DNA of 64,000 nucleotides, taken from positions 62,001-126,000 of the forward strand of contig CAIMFH010000025.1 in assembly GCA_903840265.1 (NCBI GenBank). Direction: 5' to 3'. The notes beneath the pieces were generated by a model that was not told the origin of the DNA, made no database searches, and saw only the letters and a list, made by a program, of their open reading frames with translations. This DNA comes from an uncultured Schlesneria sp. (lineage in GTDB: Bacteria; Planctomycetota; Planctomycetia; Planctomycetales; Planctomycetaceae). This document shows, piece after piece, positions 45,488-54,479 of the stretch. A program made the translations under genes and the position numbers. Numbering within the stretch: the stretch's first letter is position 1; each line of letters opens with the position of its first letter.

Positions 45488-48400
45488 TCAGACAGCGGCA
45501 TTTCGTCGCGAGCTGAACCACAAGCGTTTCGGGATCATCCCGATCCCGATCAAGACCAATTGGCTGGCAACGAACGCACCCAACCGCAGCACCGTTCCAG
45601 CCGTGAAACCGTACGAGTGCAAGCCGGCTCCCAATTCATTGACGCCCCACCATGACCAGCTGACGAAGATGTTGCCGCCAATGGCCAGGACAGCCATACC
45701 TCGGTCCTTCACCATGCCACCCCAGCGGGCATGCAGGACCAGGGCGTTCCACAGCACGATGATCAAAGCTCCATTTTCCTTCGGATCCCAACCCCAGAAG
45801 CGGCCCCAGGAATCGTCGGCCCACAGACCGCCCAGGACAGTTCCGACGAAGCTAAAGAAGATCGAGAAGCACAGCGTGCCGTAGATCATGCGGCTGATGT
45901 CTTTGCCGATGGCGGGTGTCAGCGACGGCGTTAATGCACCGCGGAGTACATAGACCACTCCCAGCAATCCTGCCAGATAGGTCGTTGCATACCCAAGCGT
46001 GATCGTGGTCACGTGAGTCGCCAACCAGAACTGGGTATCGAGAACAGCGGTCAACACGGTGAAGGTGTCGCCACCCAGGGATAGTCCGTCGGCAATCAGC
46101 AGCGTCGCATAGCCCGCGACCGAAGCGATCAGATTACCGATCCCCAGGCGGAAGACGATTTCCATGATGAGTCCCAGGACAACGCAACCCCAGCCGATAA
46201 ACACGGCGCTGGAGTACAAGTTCGTGACCGGAGGTCGGCCAGAAATGTAGATCCGGGAGACGATGGCAAACGTGTGAACGCAGAGGGTCACCACCAGCAA
46301 CCAGAAGGCCATCTTATTGAAGCCACGGGTCCAACCGAGCCAACCGCAGGCACCAAGGACGAACGCGAATAGATACAACGCGTCGGCCTGCGTAAACGGC
46401 TTGAAGTGGTTGAAGAACGTCTCGAATCGAATCGCCTTCAAGTTCACGTCGGGCGGCGGGTTGCTGTTCAAGAGCTTCAGGTAATCGTCAACGGCCTTGT
46501 TGAATTCAGGTGGCCCGACTTTCTTTTCGCTGTTTGGATCTTCGCTGTTCGAGTAGTCGGACAGAATCGTATTCCAGGCCGTGACCACGGGGTTCGCGTC
46601 CTTCTTATCGCGAACACTGGTCAGGACGTTCTCCAGCCAGGCACCGGCAAAAGTCTTCCATTTGCCATCCTTTTCGGCTGGCGGAACTGCGAAGATCGGT
46701 TGGCCTTCTTCTGACAACATCTTTTCGAATCGAATCGCGTTCTGGAACGACTGGATGACTTCTTCTGCCGTTTCGCCGCGGATTCGATGTTGCAGGCCGA
46801 AGGCAAATTTCAGGGTGTCGAACGTCGTCAGCTTCTCATCCAGTTCCAGGATCTTGCGTTGGAAGACGCTCAGTTGCCTTTTGTCTTTTTTACCAGCTTC
46901 GCGTGCTTGCAACACCTGCTTGCGAAATTCGCTTTCTTTCTGACCGATTTCATTTCGAGAGTACCGCATTCCCTCTCGTTTCTTGACGCCAATGATGTCC
47001 TGGACCTCGAGATTCTCGATTCGGAACACGTGATAATCATCGGCCGCCTTCGTTTCGCCAATCACGTCCAATAGCCAGCGAGTCGCCGGGATCTTGATCT
47101 TCTCTTTACCTTCGCCGACCTCGACCTTTGAACGTCCAGAGATCGTCAGCAGCGCAGAGTAGGCGGCGGTATCGATCGGCTTCACACGGCCATCCTGAAC
47201 CACCGGGATCTGCCCGAATCTGTAGAGGTCGTAGTCCAGCTCCTTCTTTTTCGGCGGCATCGCGACGACGGCAATGTAGGCAATCGCCATCGCTGCCATG
47301 ACGCTTGCTGCAATCGCAGGTCCATAGCCGGGCTTGTCGACGGCCAATGGAACTTCGGCCTTTGCCGCCGGCTTGATGTTCATTTTCGCGGCCAACTTGG
47401 ACGTTGCAGCGGATGGCTCAACGACATCGCTCTTCATCAGGAAGCGAACGAGCATCGTCAGGAAATGAACGGCCATTCCCAACCCGACCAAGGCACATGC
47501 CACGTAGGGCATCATCCATCCTGAGTTGGCCACGACCGACAGGGTCGTATGCTCGCCCGAGGAGGCCGATGCCGGGAAGTAGCCACTTTGATAGAACGTC
47601 TCGTCAGCGAAGCGAAGTGGATTGTTCATCCAGATCGTTTTTTCTTCGTCAACGTTCCTCGAAGGATCACCGATGTGAACGGTTGATGCATAGCTCCTCG
47701 GCGTCGAGGTGCCGAGGTAGTCTTTCTTGCTGACGTCCCCCAGGCGGAACTGATACGGCTTGTAGTGACGTTGCGGTCGAAGTGCTAGTTCGTAAGTTTT
47801 GCCGTCCACATGAATCTGATCGGTCTCGTTGCTCATCGAGAGCAGCATCCCAACCAGGAAAGTGCCGAGCGGTTTGTTTGAAGCGCGATCAATGAGAGTG
47901 ACGTAAGCCGCCGCCATGTCCACTTTACTATCGGCGTCAGTACCGGTCCCCTGCTTTTTGGGTTCCGCGAACCATTCGACTCCTAAGCCAGTCGTGGCGG
48001 GGTTGCTGTCTTTCGATGAGGCGGCACGCAGATTCGAGTTGGGAACGACGTCTTTGACTTCGATTCGGAATGGCAGATTTTTCAGATCCAAATTGCAGTC
48101 TTTGGTGATCATCGAGCGTGGAATCGCCGTGACCTGCTCCTCTTTCGGATTCGATTTATCGATCACCGCCAACTCGAAGGTTCGAATATCGGAAACAAAG
48201 TTCGTCGTTTCGCGTTCTTCGAGTTGCATCTGAGTTTCGACCGCTGTCATCGCGACATGCAGTTCGTAGAACATCATCAAGCCAATGCCCGAATGCAGCA
48301 GCACAATCCCCGATCGCTTACCGAAGACGACCCAGCAGCCGAGCAAGAGCGAGATCGAAGCGAAACTCCCTTGCGTCAACTGCCACAGGATTCGCATGGA

Positions 48401-49195
48401 TGCGTCGCTCGGACGCATCGCCGATCCCCCGACGATGACCGAAATTAAGAGCGCCGCAGCAACTGCGGAGATGACGATCGGTAGTGCGATTCCAAACCAC
48501 TGCAAACCAGTACGTCGTCTGGCAGATGATTTGTAGAACATGACTGTCGCCAGATAAGCAGCCCCGAGACTGACGAGTGCGAGTAAGCCTTGATACCCGA
48601 TCCACAAGGTGGGGTATGGGATTGACGGCTTGGTCTGAAAGCCTTTCGAATTGCCTGCCGAACTGATCACAAGCCAGGTGATCGCGATACCCGCTGCCAA
48701 GGCACCCAAACCGGCCAGCAGTCGCGTTCCTTTTGCCTGGGCTTTGAAACGAACAGTGTGCGCGGCGACAAGGTTTGCGGCCAGACAGAGACCGATCAGT
48801 TTCCCACCGGGAAACCAGAATCCGCCAGAGCTCTCCGCCAGGCTTTTCAAGCCCTGCATGGTCGAGATTCCCAGTCGACCAAACAGGCTGACTTCTTCCG
48901 GATTCGTCGGCATTTCGGGGACGAAGGACGGCGGGAAGAAGATGACGAAGGGAACCCAGGCGAACCAGCAACGGAAGTACTGGCCGACAACTTCCCAGAT
49001 ATCTTTGTCGACCTGAGCAAACGTTCCCGCCAGCACCAGAAAAATGGAGAGCGCGAACAAAACCACCGTCAGCCGCAATGAGGCGATCGGATCGAGAAGC
49101 CGCTTCATGCCGTCCCACAGAGAGAAACCATTCGGTTCTCGCTGCGGCGGAGGGGCGATCTCATCGTCGGTGTAGGAACCCAGATCGATTGCCAT
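45488..49195 (-). CDS. ResB-CcsA fusion for cytochrome c maturation (system II)
   Basis: A 1235-residue multipass protein that delivers and ligates heme to apocytochromes c. The N-terminal half is ResB-like: IASLRLTVVLFALSIFLVLAG, an extra transmembrane block, a large periplasmic domain (residues ~330-590) and a closing helix. A long hydrophilic linker (~650-930) has a charged helical region (SEFRKQVLQAREAGKKDKRQ). The C-terminal third is CcsA-like, with the WWD domain around WADDSWGRFWGWDPKE and conserved His residues nearby (TQFWLATHVTT; ALVLHARWGG). The ATG at 49193-49195 has GAGG seven bases upstream. Fits the presence of c-type cytochromes in the genome. Confidence 0.95.
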   Translation of the reverse strand: MAIDLGSYTDDEIAPPPQREPNGFSLWDGMKRLLDPIASLRLTVVLFALSIFLVLAGTFAQVDKDIWEVVGQYFRCWFAWVPFVIFFPPSFVPEMPTNPEEVSLFGRLGISTMQGLKSLAESSGGFWFPGGKLIGLCLAANLVAAHTVRFKAQAKGTRLLAGLGALAAGIAITWLVISSAGNSKGFQTKPSIPYPTLWIGYQGLLALVSLGAAYLATVMFYKSSARRRTGLQWFGIALPIVISAVAAALLISVIVGGSAMRPSDASMRILWQLTQGSFASISLLLGCWVVFGKRSGIVLLHSGIGLMMFYELHVAMTAVETQMQLEERETTNFVSDIRTFELAVIDKSNPKEEQVTAIPRSMITKDCNLDLKNLPFRIEVKDVVPNSNLRAASSKDSNPATTGLGVEWFAEPKKQGTGTDADSKVDMAAAYVTLIDRASNKPLGTFLVGMLLSMSNETDQIHVDGKTYELALRPQRHYKPYQFRLGDVSKKDYLGTSTPRSYASTVHIGDPSRNVDEEKTIWMNNPLRFADETFYQSGYFPASASSGEHTTLSVVANSGWMMPYVACALVGLGMAVHFLTMLVRFLMKSDVVEPSAATSKLAAKMNIKPAAKAEVPLAVDKPGYGPAIAASVMAAMAIAYIAVVAMPPKKKELDYDLYRFGQIPVVQDGRVKPIDTAAYSALLTISGRSKVEVGEGKEKIKIPATRWLLDVIGETKAADDYHVFRIENLEVQDIIGVKKREGMRYSRNEIGQKESEFRKQVLQAREAGKKDKRQLSVFQRKILELDEKLTTFDTLKFAFGLQHRIRGETAEEVIQSFQNAIRFEKMLSEEGQPIFAVPPAEKDGKWKTFAGAWLENVLTSVRDKKDANPVVTAWNTILSDYSNSEDPNSEKKVGPPEFNKAVDDYLKLLNSNPPPDVNLKAIRFETFFNHFKPFTQADALYLFAFVLGACGWLGWTRGFNKMAFWLLVVTLCVHTFAIVSRIYISGRPPVTNLYSSAVFIGWGCVVLGLIMEIVFRLGIGNLIASVAGYATLLIADGLSLGGDTFTVLTAVLDTQFWLATHVTTITLGYATTYLAGLLGVVYVLRGALTPSLTPAIGKDISRMIYGTLCFSIFFSFVGTVLGGLWADDSWGRFWGWDPKENGALIIVLWNALVLHARWGGMVKDRGMAVLAIGGNIFVSWSWWGVNELGAGLHSYGFTAGTVLRLGAFVASQLVLIGIGMIPKRLWFSSRRNAAV

Positions 49196-49270
49196 TGGTA
49201 GCCTCAAACTTTCTCAAGCTCCCAGGCGAGCCTGCAAAACTTACTTGACCGCTGCTCTGTGCGAGAGAAA

Positions 49271-50332
49271 TCAGAACTTCAGCGATTTTGCGAATGCCTC
49301 AAATCTCGCTCGTTCCTTCTTCGCCAATTCGGCGTCACCCATCAGCTTAACAAATACGGACTGGTCACCGTCAGGAATCATCAGCCCCAGCATCGTCTGG
49401 CCATCATTTTCCAAGGTCACCAGTTCGCCGGTGCGTGCACCCACCGAGATTTTCTCCAGAGATTTGAGAACCTCGTCGTCGGGCATTGGCTTCAATCCCA
49501 ATTGGCCTCGCCAACGGTTCACGTTGGCAACCTTTGACCCACCGGCTCGCGAGAGAGTGATGGTGACCTTCTGTTTTCCTTCGGCCGCTTCGAATGCCGC
49601 GAGCGTAAACATCTTAGGGGGAGCGTCACGCCATTCCTTGGGCTTTTCGAATTTGATTTCACCAGGCTCTTCTTTGGCTGCTTCGGCTACCGGAGGAGCC
49701 TTATTGATCACTGGTGCGGCCATGGGGGGCATCCCCGCTGGCATGGCAGCTTTGGGGCGAATCTTGCCGACGATATTAATCAGCGTAATCGTCAATTCAC
49801 CCTGCTGCATTGTTTCGGTCCGCGATGGCAAATCGTCGGCCTCGATGAACGGAAGATCGAGTTGGTTTCGCCAGCGATTAATGTTGGCCAGAATCGCTTC
49901 GGTCAGATCAGCACCGGCGGGCAATGTCGTGACGGTCACTTCCAAAGGCGAATCAGGCAGCACGAGCGTGGCGAATCGCATTTCATTGCCCGGCTGCTCT
50001 TTCCACTTCGCTGGCAATGTCCACTTGGGTGTTCCATCCTTTTTGAATTGGATCGACTTCAGCAGCTCTCGAAACTCGGGTTCGCGGTCGGCGACCAGTT
50101 CGGGAGGGCCCTGCAATTTGAAGAACCAAAGGGCAGGCCCATTCGGTACGATCGCGGCCAGCATGCGAGCGGGGCCTGCTTTCCGCTGAGCGACAAGGGC
50201 CAGATACTCCGGCGTCTGCAGGGACTCATGCGACGCAACTGTGTAAGTCGAGATCTCTTCGTGCTTGTCGCAGCCAGCCAGCATGGCGGGCAGCAGGAGC
50301 AAGCCGGCTGAAATCAGTCGACGATAAGGCAT
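49271..50332 (-). CDS. Predicted lipoprotein, function unknown
   Basis: A 353-residue lipoprotein (MPYRRLISAGLLLLPAMLAGC, lipidated C21). The mature chain has two similar halves: WTLPAKWKEQPGNEMRFATL with TTLPAGADLTEAILANINRWR, and KPKEWRDAPPKMFTLAAF with VNRWRGQLGLKPM, separated by a Pro/Ala-rich linker (~residues 175-210). The repeated 'NRWRxQLxL' element shows an internal duplication. No function known. It lies 75 bases upstream of the ResB-CcsA gene on the same strand and may be co-transcribed. The start fits the lipobox; the ribosome site is weak. Confidence 0.78.
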   Translation of the reverse strand: MPYRRLISAGLLLLPAMLAGCDKHEEISTYTVASHESLQTPEYLALVAQRKAGPARMLAAIVPNGPALWFFKLQGPPELVADREPEFRELLKSIQFKKDGTPKWTLPAKWKEQPGNEMRFATLVLPDSPLEVTVTTLPAGADLTEAILANINRWRNQLDLPFIEADDLPSRTETMQQGELTITLINIVGKIRPKAAMPAGMPPMAAPVINKAPPVAEAAKEEPGEIKFEKPKEWRDAPPKMFTLAAFEAAEGKQKVTITLSRAGGSKVANVNRWRGQLGLKPMPDDEVLKSLEKISVGARTGELVTLENDGQTMLGLMIPDGDQSVFVKLMGDAELAKKERARFEAFAKSLKF

Positions 50333-50610
50333 TGAAGCAAATGACGTTGGCACGAGCGCACGTGGCCTTCGTTGAATGATGAAAGGAAAATCCAGTTGGC
50401 AGGCGAAGTCGACGGCGGGACTACCGGCAGTTCCCGGAATTATAACCTCGCGTCGCACAGAAAGTACAACATCTGGATTCTGTGATACGTCAGTTTGCTT
50501 CAATTCCGGAGCGCGAACTGGAACTGCAACGACAATTGAAAGATTGTAGTCCTCGTGCGGGTCGCACTTCCACGTCGCGTTGAAACATGGATTAAACACA
50601 GCGGGCTTTC

Positions 50611-50638
50611 GCTCGCGGAACGCCGCAGTTAAGTGGGA
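50611..50638 (+). repeat. Dispersed 28 bp repeat, copy 2
   Basis: One mismatch to 27966-27993 and in the same orientation. It lies in the ~310 base stretch between the lipoprotein gene (start 50332) and the 3' end of the methyltransferase gene (50645). I see nothing else in that stretch. Confidence 0.65.
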
Positions 50639-50644
50639 GGCCCT

Positions 50645-51367
50645 CTAGGCGAAGCGGACTTCAATCAATTGATAGCGTCCAACTCGAGGCACAGGCAGAG
50701 GTTGCAATTCCTCATCGAAGATTTGGCAGCTCAGCCCAAACTCAGGCACGAGCTTGCAAAACCGTCCCGCTTTGGCTCGTCCGCCGTCGGCAAACCAGGC
50801 CGTACCGCCGGGGGCCAGCATCGTGCGAGTCAATTCCAGCAGCAGCTCGTGATTACGATCTTCGTAGAGGAGATCGCATCCCCAAAGCCATGGGTACTGC
50901 CGTTCCGGTGGATTTCTCCAATCCAAAACCAATCCCGAAGCGTGGGAGTGGCCAACGCGATGAGCGTTGAACAGTGCGAGATCAACGGCCTTCGACTCGT
51001 AGTCGCTGAATGTGACATTCAGCCCTTTGGCAAGGCCCGCCAACCCGACGAGGCCAATGCCAGCCCCCAATTCCAGCACTTCTGTCCCGGCGACCCAATT
51101 CGACCGCAGCACCGTCGTTGCCATTTTCAAAGAGGCAGGCCACAGGTACGCCCAATAGGGCATGTATTCATCGCGATCGAATGCCGCATGGACCTCTTCA
51201 TCGTCGAGAAACGCATCCGGCGACGCAGGCAAGATCAGACGAAAGGGATGACCTTCAATGATCCATTCCCGCTCGGCCCAACCTCCCGGGACGTCAATCA
51301 AACCCGCAGGTACATCTTTAAGTTGTGGTGATGGTGCGCGCATTTCAAGAGAATCAAGATGTGGCAT
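50645..51367 (-). CDS. Class I SAM-dependent methyltransferase, Methyltransf_16-like
   Basis: A 240-residue cytoplasmic protein. Motif I is EVLELGAGIGLVGLAGL, followed by NVTFSDYESKAVDLALFNAH (motif II acidic residue) and PWLWGCDLLYEDRNHELL. The pattern matches the nicotinamide/ETF-beta lysine methyltransferase (Methyltransf_16) branch, including the preceding YMPYWAYLWPASLKMA segment. The target may be a protein lysine; this is inferred from the family. Start at the ATG 51365-51367. Confidence 0.85.
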   Translation of the reverse strand: MPHLDSLEMRAPSPQLKDVPAGLIDVPGGWAEREWIIEGHPFRLILPASPDAFLDDEEVHAAFDRDEYMPYWAYLWPASLKMATTVLRSNWVAGTEVLELGAGIGLVGLAGLAKGLNVTFSDYESKAVDLALFNAHRVGHSHASGLVLDWRNPPERQYPWLWGCDLLYEDRNHELLLELTRTMLAPGGTAWFADGGRAKAGRFCKLVPEFGLSCQIFDEELQPLPVPRVGRYQLIEVRFA

Positions 51368-51400
51368 TGAACGACAATTGAGGAGACTTATTCTACAAAC

Positions 51401-51940
51401 TTAAGGCATCGCCTGGTCGGGCTCAGGCTCCGTCCCGCCGCGCAGAAACGGCCTGATTTTTTGCATCAAACGAGGGCCGATTCCTTTGACGCGACTGACA
51501 TCTTCGGGATTGCGAAACAAACCATGTTCCTCGCGGTTGGCGACAATCCGGCGACCAATCACCTCACCGATCCCATCCAACTGAGCCCACTCGACCCACG
51601 ACGCACTGTTGATATCCAGTGAGTAATAGTACTCGCGCGGTTGCTGGCTGCTCAATTCGACGGGCGCAATCCCCCAGCGGGACAGCTGCACCCAGTGAAT
51701 CCCCAGCAACACCAGCAGGACAACGGACAAAAGCCAAACAATGATCTGATCGCTTCGCCGCACCCATAATACTGATTTGCTCTGGGTCGTCACCACCGAC
51801 GCCGATTCATCAAGCGATGGTTGAGTGATCGGAACCGAGACAGAGTTCGATTTGTGTTGTGCGGGCGAGATCTCGACAGAATCGATCGGCGCGCCTTCGT
51901 GAGCTAACGATTCAGTCGCAGTCCCGCTGAGGTCTGACAT
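51401..51940 (-). CDS. ComEA-like helix-hairpin-helix protein, membrane anchored
   Basis: A 179-residue protein with a ~65-residue hydrophilic N-terminus, one membrane helix (IIVWLLSVVLLVLLGIHW) and a C-terminal pair of helix-hairpin-helix motifs: SLDINSASWVEWAQLDGIGEVIGRRIVANRE and DVSRVKGIGPRLMQKIRPFL. In ComEA this domain binds DNA outside the membrane during transformation. The Ser/Ala-rich long N-terminus is not typical of ComEA, so DNA uptake is only a possibility. It lies 33 bases upstream of the methyltransferase gene. Confidence 0.85.
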   Translation of the reverse strand: MSDLSGTATESLAHEGAPIDSVEISPAQHKSNSVSVPITQPSLDESASVVTTQSKSVLWVRRSDQIIVWLLSVVLLVLLGIHWVQLSRWGIAPVELSSQQPREYYYSLDINSASWVEWAQLDGIGEVIGRRIVANREEHGLFRNPEDVSRVKGIGPRLMQKIRPFLRGGTEPEPDQAMP

Positions 51941-52086
51941 GGAGATTCCAGGAGCGCCTAAAGACAGGCTACCAATGGTGATAAACGCTCAGCATCCTAT
52001 TCTTGTCTCAGTCGTCCAGCAACATCATGCCAACTTCTGCCCGCTCACTTTAACACTGAGGCTCAGTCGATCAGGACTGGAGCCGT

Positions 52087-52464
52087 TTAGCTGCTACGGC
52101 TTTCCAGATCAATCAAGCTGCAGGCGGCGATGACGGGTAGGCCAAGCGACTCCGCTCGTTCCAACAATTCGCTGCTTTCGCTGCCGGGATTGAACCAGAC
52201 TTCGCGCGGATGTTTGGCGGCGATCTGATCCAGCAGTATCAGGCCGGTCTCGGCTGGAAGGTAGACCGAGATTCTTTCGATTGTCGGCAAGGGAACATGA
52301 TCAAGCGACGGATACGCTATCACACCGGCAATTTCATTCGCATGAGGGTTAATGGGGTACACTTCGTAGCCATGTCGTAGGTGAGACACCACGGATCGGT
52401 ATCCGAACTTTCGCGGATCTCGACTGGCTCCCAGGATCGCCACAGTCGGTTTGCTGTCTGTCAT
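52087..52464 (-). CDS. CoA-binding domain protein (YccU-like)
   Basis: A 125-residue Rossmann-type CoA-binding protein: VAILGASRDPRKFGYRSVVSHL, then EVYPINPHANEIAG, VYLPAETGLILLDQIA, EVWFNPGSES and a C-terminal LGLPVIAACSLI. This is the small stand-alone CoA_binding_2 family; its physiological role is unknown. It overlaps the aldolase gene upstream by four bases (ATGA), so the two are translationally coupled. Confidence 0.92.
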   Translation of the reverse strand: MTDSKPTVAILGASRDPRKFGYRSVVSHLRHGYEVYPINPHANEIAGVIAYPSLDHVPLPTIERISVYLPAETGLILLDQIAAKHPREVWFNPGSESSELLERAESLGLPVIAACSLIDLESRSS

Positions 52465-53246
52465 TTTGACCCCGCTTCGAAGAACTTGGCGAAGTCCTTT
52501 TTGGCGGCAGCAACTCCGGCCACCACGATTCGAGTGTCATTCGTCGGCGAGATCATGCGGCAACCTTTTTCCACCAGCATGTCGGCATGTTGAGGGTTGA
52601 ACGCGACGGCAGCCCATTGCTTGCCCGTATTGCGGCACGCGGCGGAAACTCGATCGATCGCAGCCAGACACTTTTCGTGGAAGAACTGGCCGGTCACACC
52701 CAGACTTTGGCTTAGGTCTGCTGGGCCCACGAACAGGGCGTCAACGCCGTCGATCGCCGCAATTGCTTCGCATTCCTCGACCGATTGCAGCGTTTCAATC
52801 TGGATCGCGACGAAGGTGTCTTCGTTCGCGCGACGGGTGAATTCGGCAGCGGGAATCGTCGTAAAGGCGGCATCCCAACCTCCGGTGTTCAGCCCGCGAT
52901 AGCCACGTGGTGCAAATTTGGACCACTTCACAAATTCTTCGGCCTGCTTCGCGGTGAAGATTTGAGCGGCCATGATCCCGCTGGACCCCGCTTCGAAACA
53001 TCGCGTCACGGTGGCGTAGTCCGTTGGCGCGACTCGGCAGAAGGTGTCCAGTCCGTGATTGCGCGCGACGGAGGTCGCAAGTTCCAGATCGACGGTCGAC
53101 ATCCCGACGTGTTCCATATCGAACCACAACCCGTGGAACCCACCGCTGATTCCCAGAACATGCACCAAATTGTGGTGCCAAACGCGTCCGATGCCGCAAA
53201 TCATGACCATTTCACCAGCCGCCAACCGTTGTTTGATGGTCTGCAT
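52461..53246 (-). CDS. HpcH/HpaI-family aldolase
   Basis: A 261-residue TIM-barrel class II aldolase: GLWFDMEHVGM with the metal-binding or catalytic region, FCRVAPTDYATVTRCFEAGSSGIMAAQI, VAIQIETLQSVEECEAIAAIDGVDALFVGPADLSQSLG (metal ligands Glu in QIET and Asp in GPADLS). It cleaves or forms 2-keto-3-deoxy or 4-hydroxy-2-oxo acids with pyruvate as a product. The exact substrate is unknown. The ATG at 53244-53246 gives MQTIKQRLAAG, a normal start; the frame is open upstream. Coupled to the CoA-binding protein downstream. Confidence 0.92.
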   Translation of the reverse strand: MQTIKQRLAAGEMVMICGIGRVWHHNLVHVLGISGGFHGLWFDMEHVGMSTVDLELATSVARNHGLDTFCRVAPTDYATVTRCFEAGSSGIMAAQIFTAKQAEEFVKWSKFAPRGYRGLNTGGWDAAFTTIPAAEFTRRANEDTFVAIQIETLQSVEECEAIAAIDGVDALFVGPADLSQSLGVTGQFFHEKCLAAIDRVSAACRNTGKQWAAVAFNPQHADMLVEKGCRMISPTNDTRIVVAGVAAAKKDFAKFFEAGSK

Positions 53247-53422
53247 TTTCAAGGACGCTCCAGCTGAAACTGTTGTGTTTGTGTGAGCAATTGACTGCTC
53301 GCGTATCATACCGAAGGTCAAGTTTAGATGGCAGCAAGTTGAAAGTTGGGCAACGTCTCACGTATCTTGCTGAAGACAACGCCACCAACGGGGTGGATGT
53401 TGTTCCCCCAGGGAGGCATTGC

Positions 53423-54313
53423 ATGGCGACGGTCCTTGTCGTCGACGACTCACCCATTGATAGGCAGCTCGTTGGTGGCTTGTTGCGGCAAGACACGGAC
53501 TGGACTATTGAATTCGCCGAGGATGGGGCTCGGGCACTCGACGTGATTCGGAACATGCCTCCGGATCTAGTCGTCACCGACATGCACATGCCAGGTGTGA
53601 ACGGTTTGGAACTGGTGGCCGCCATCCGCAAAGGCTTTGCTCAGATCCCGGTCATTCTGATGACGGGTAAGGGAAGCGAAGAAATCGCGGTTGAGGCTTT
53701 GCATGCAGGGGCGGCAAGCTATGTCCCCAAGCGGGCACTGGCGGTGTCGCTTGTCGAAACGTCGCGGCGAGTCCTGGCGGCTTTGCAGGATGACCGTTAT
53801 CGGTCGGAACTGCTCAACCGCGTCGAGCTGAGGACTGAGACATATCGAGTTGAGAATGATGTGAATCTGTTGCTGTCGCTCTCACGCCATTTGCAGCAGA
53901 TGCTGGGCGATGCTTGGGGCATTGATCGAACGGACCGATTGCGGTCGGGAACAGCCTTCGAAGAAGCGCTGCTGAACGCCCTTTACCACGGCAATCTGGA
54001 AGTGAGTTCCGATCTGAAGGAAGTCGATCACACCGCCTTTTATAAATTGGTGGAAGAACGTCGAACGTCATCACCATGGCAAGATCGACGCATTCACGTG
54101 ATCGTCAAGTTGACATCGCAAGAGGTCGAAGTCGCGATCCGCGATGAGGGCCCGGGGTTCGATCCCGCCAAGTTGCCAGACCCGACCGACCCCAAGAATC
54201 TGGATCGCCCGTGCGGTCGCGGGGTCATGCTGATGCGCGCGTTCATGGACGATGTCACTTACAACGACCAAGGTAACGAGGTCGTGTTAAGGCGAGCTCG
54301 GATCCGTAAGTAA
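53423..54313 (+). CDS. Response regulator fused to an RsbW-type ATPase domain
   Basis: A 296-residue protein. Residues 1-120 are a CheY-like receiver: D8/D9, phospho-acceptor D54 in VVTDMHMPG, T82 and K104 all present. Residues ~160-290 are a GHKL (HATPase_c_2) domain: EEALLNALYHGN as the N-box and AIRDEGPGFDP as the G1 box. There is no H-box, so this is not a classical histidine kinase; it resembles RsbW/SpoIIAB-type serine kinases. GGAGG with six bases spacing decides the ATG at 53423. It may switch an anti-anti-sigma factor, but none is next to it. Confidence 0.9.
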   Translation: MATVLVVDDSPIDRQLVGGLLRQDTDWTIEFAEDGARALDVIRNMPPDLVVTDMHMPGVNGLELVAAIRKGFAQIPVILMTGKGSEEIAVEALHAGAASYVPKRALAVSLVETSRRVLAALQDDRYRSELLNRVELRTETYRVENDVNLLLSLSRHLQQMLGDAWGIDRTDRLRSGTAFEEALLNALYHGNLEVSSDLKEVDHTAFYKLVEERRTSSPWQDRRIHVIVKLTSQEVEVAIRDEGPGFDPAKLPDPTDPKNLDRPCGRGVMLMRAFMDDVTYNDQGNEVVLRRARIRK

Positions 54314-54321
54314 GTTCGCGA

Positions 54322-54360
54322 GTGTCGATCTAAGCGACACGCCTGTCGATCCAATCGACA
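54322..54360. repeat. Two successive similar hairpins after the response-regulator gene
   Basis: GTGTCG-7-CGACAC (54322-54327 with 54335-54340) and TGTCGAT-3-ATCGACA (54344-54350 with 54354-54360). The two units resemble each other as direct repeats (TGTCGATC.AA.CGACA). They might end the preceding transcript or bind a protein; no T run follows. Confidence 0.45.
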
Positions 54361-54479
54361 TCAGTTCTTGCGGTGTTGTCGTAAAGCTCGCTCGTCAGGT
54401 GAAATTTGGGACCGGCACGCCCATTGCTTTAGTGCGAGGTCTCCCTCACGTTAATCCCACCGTAAAGCTAAGGGCCTCC

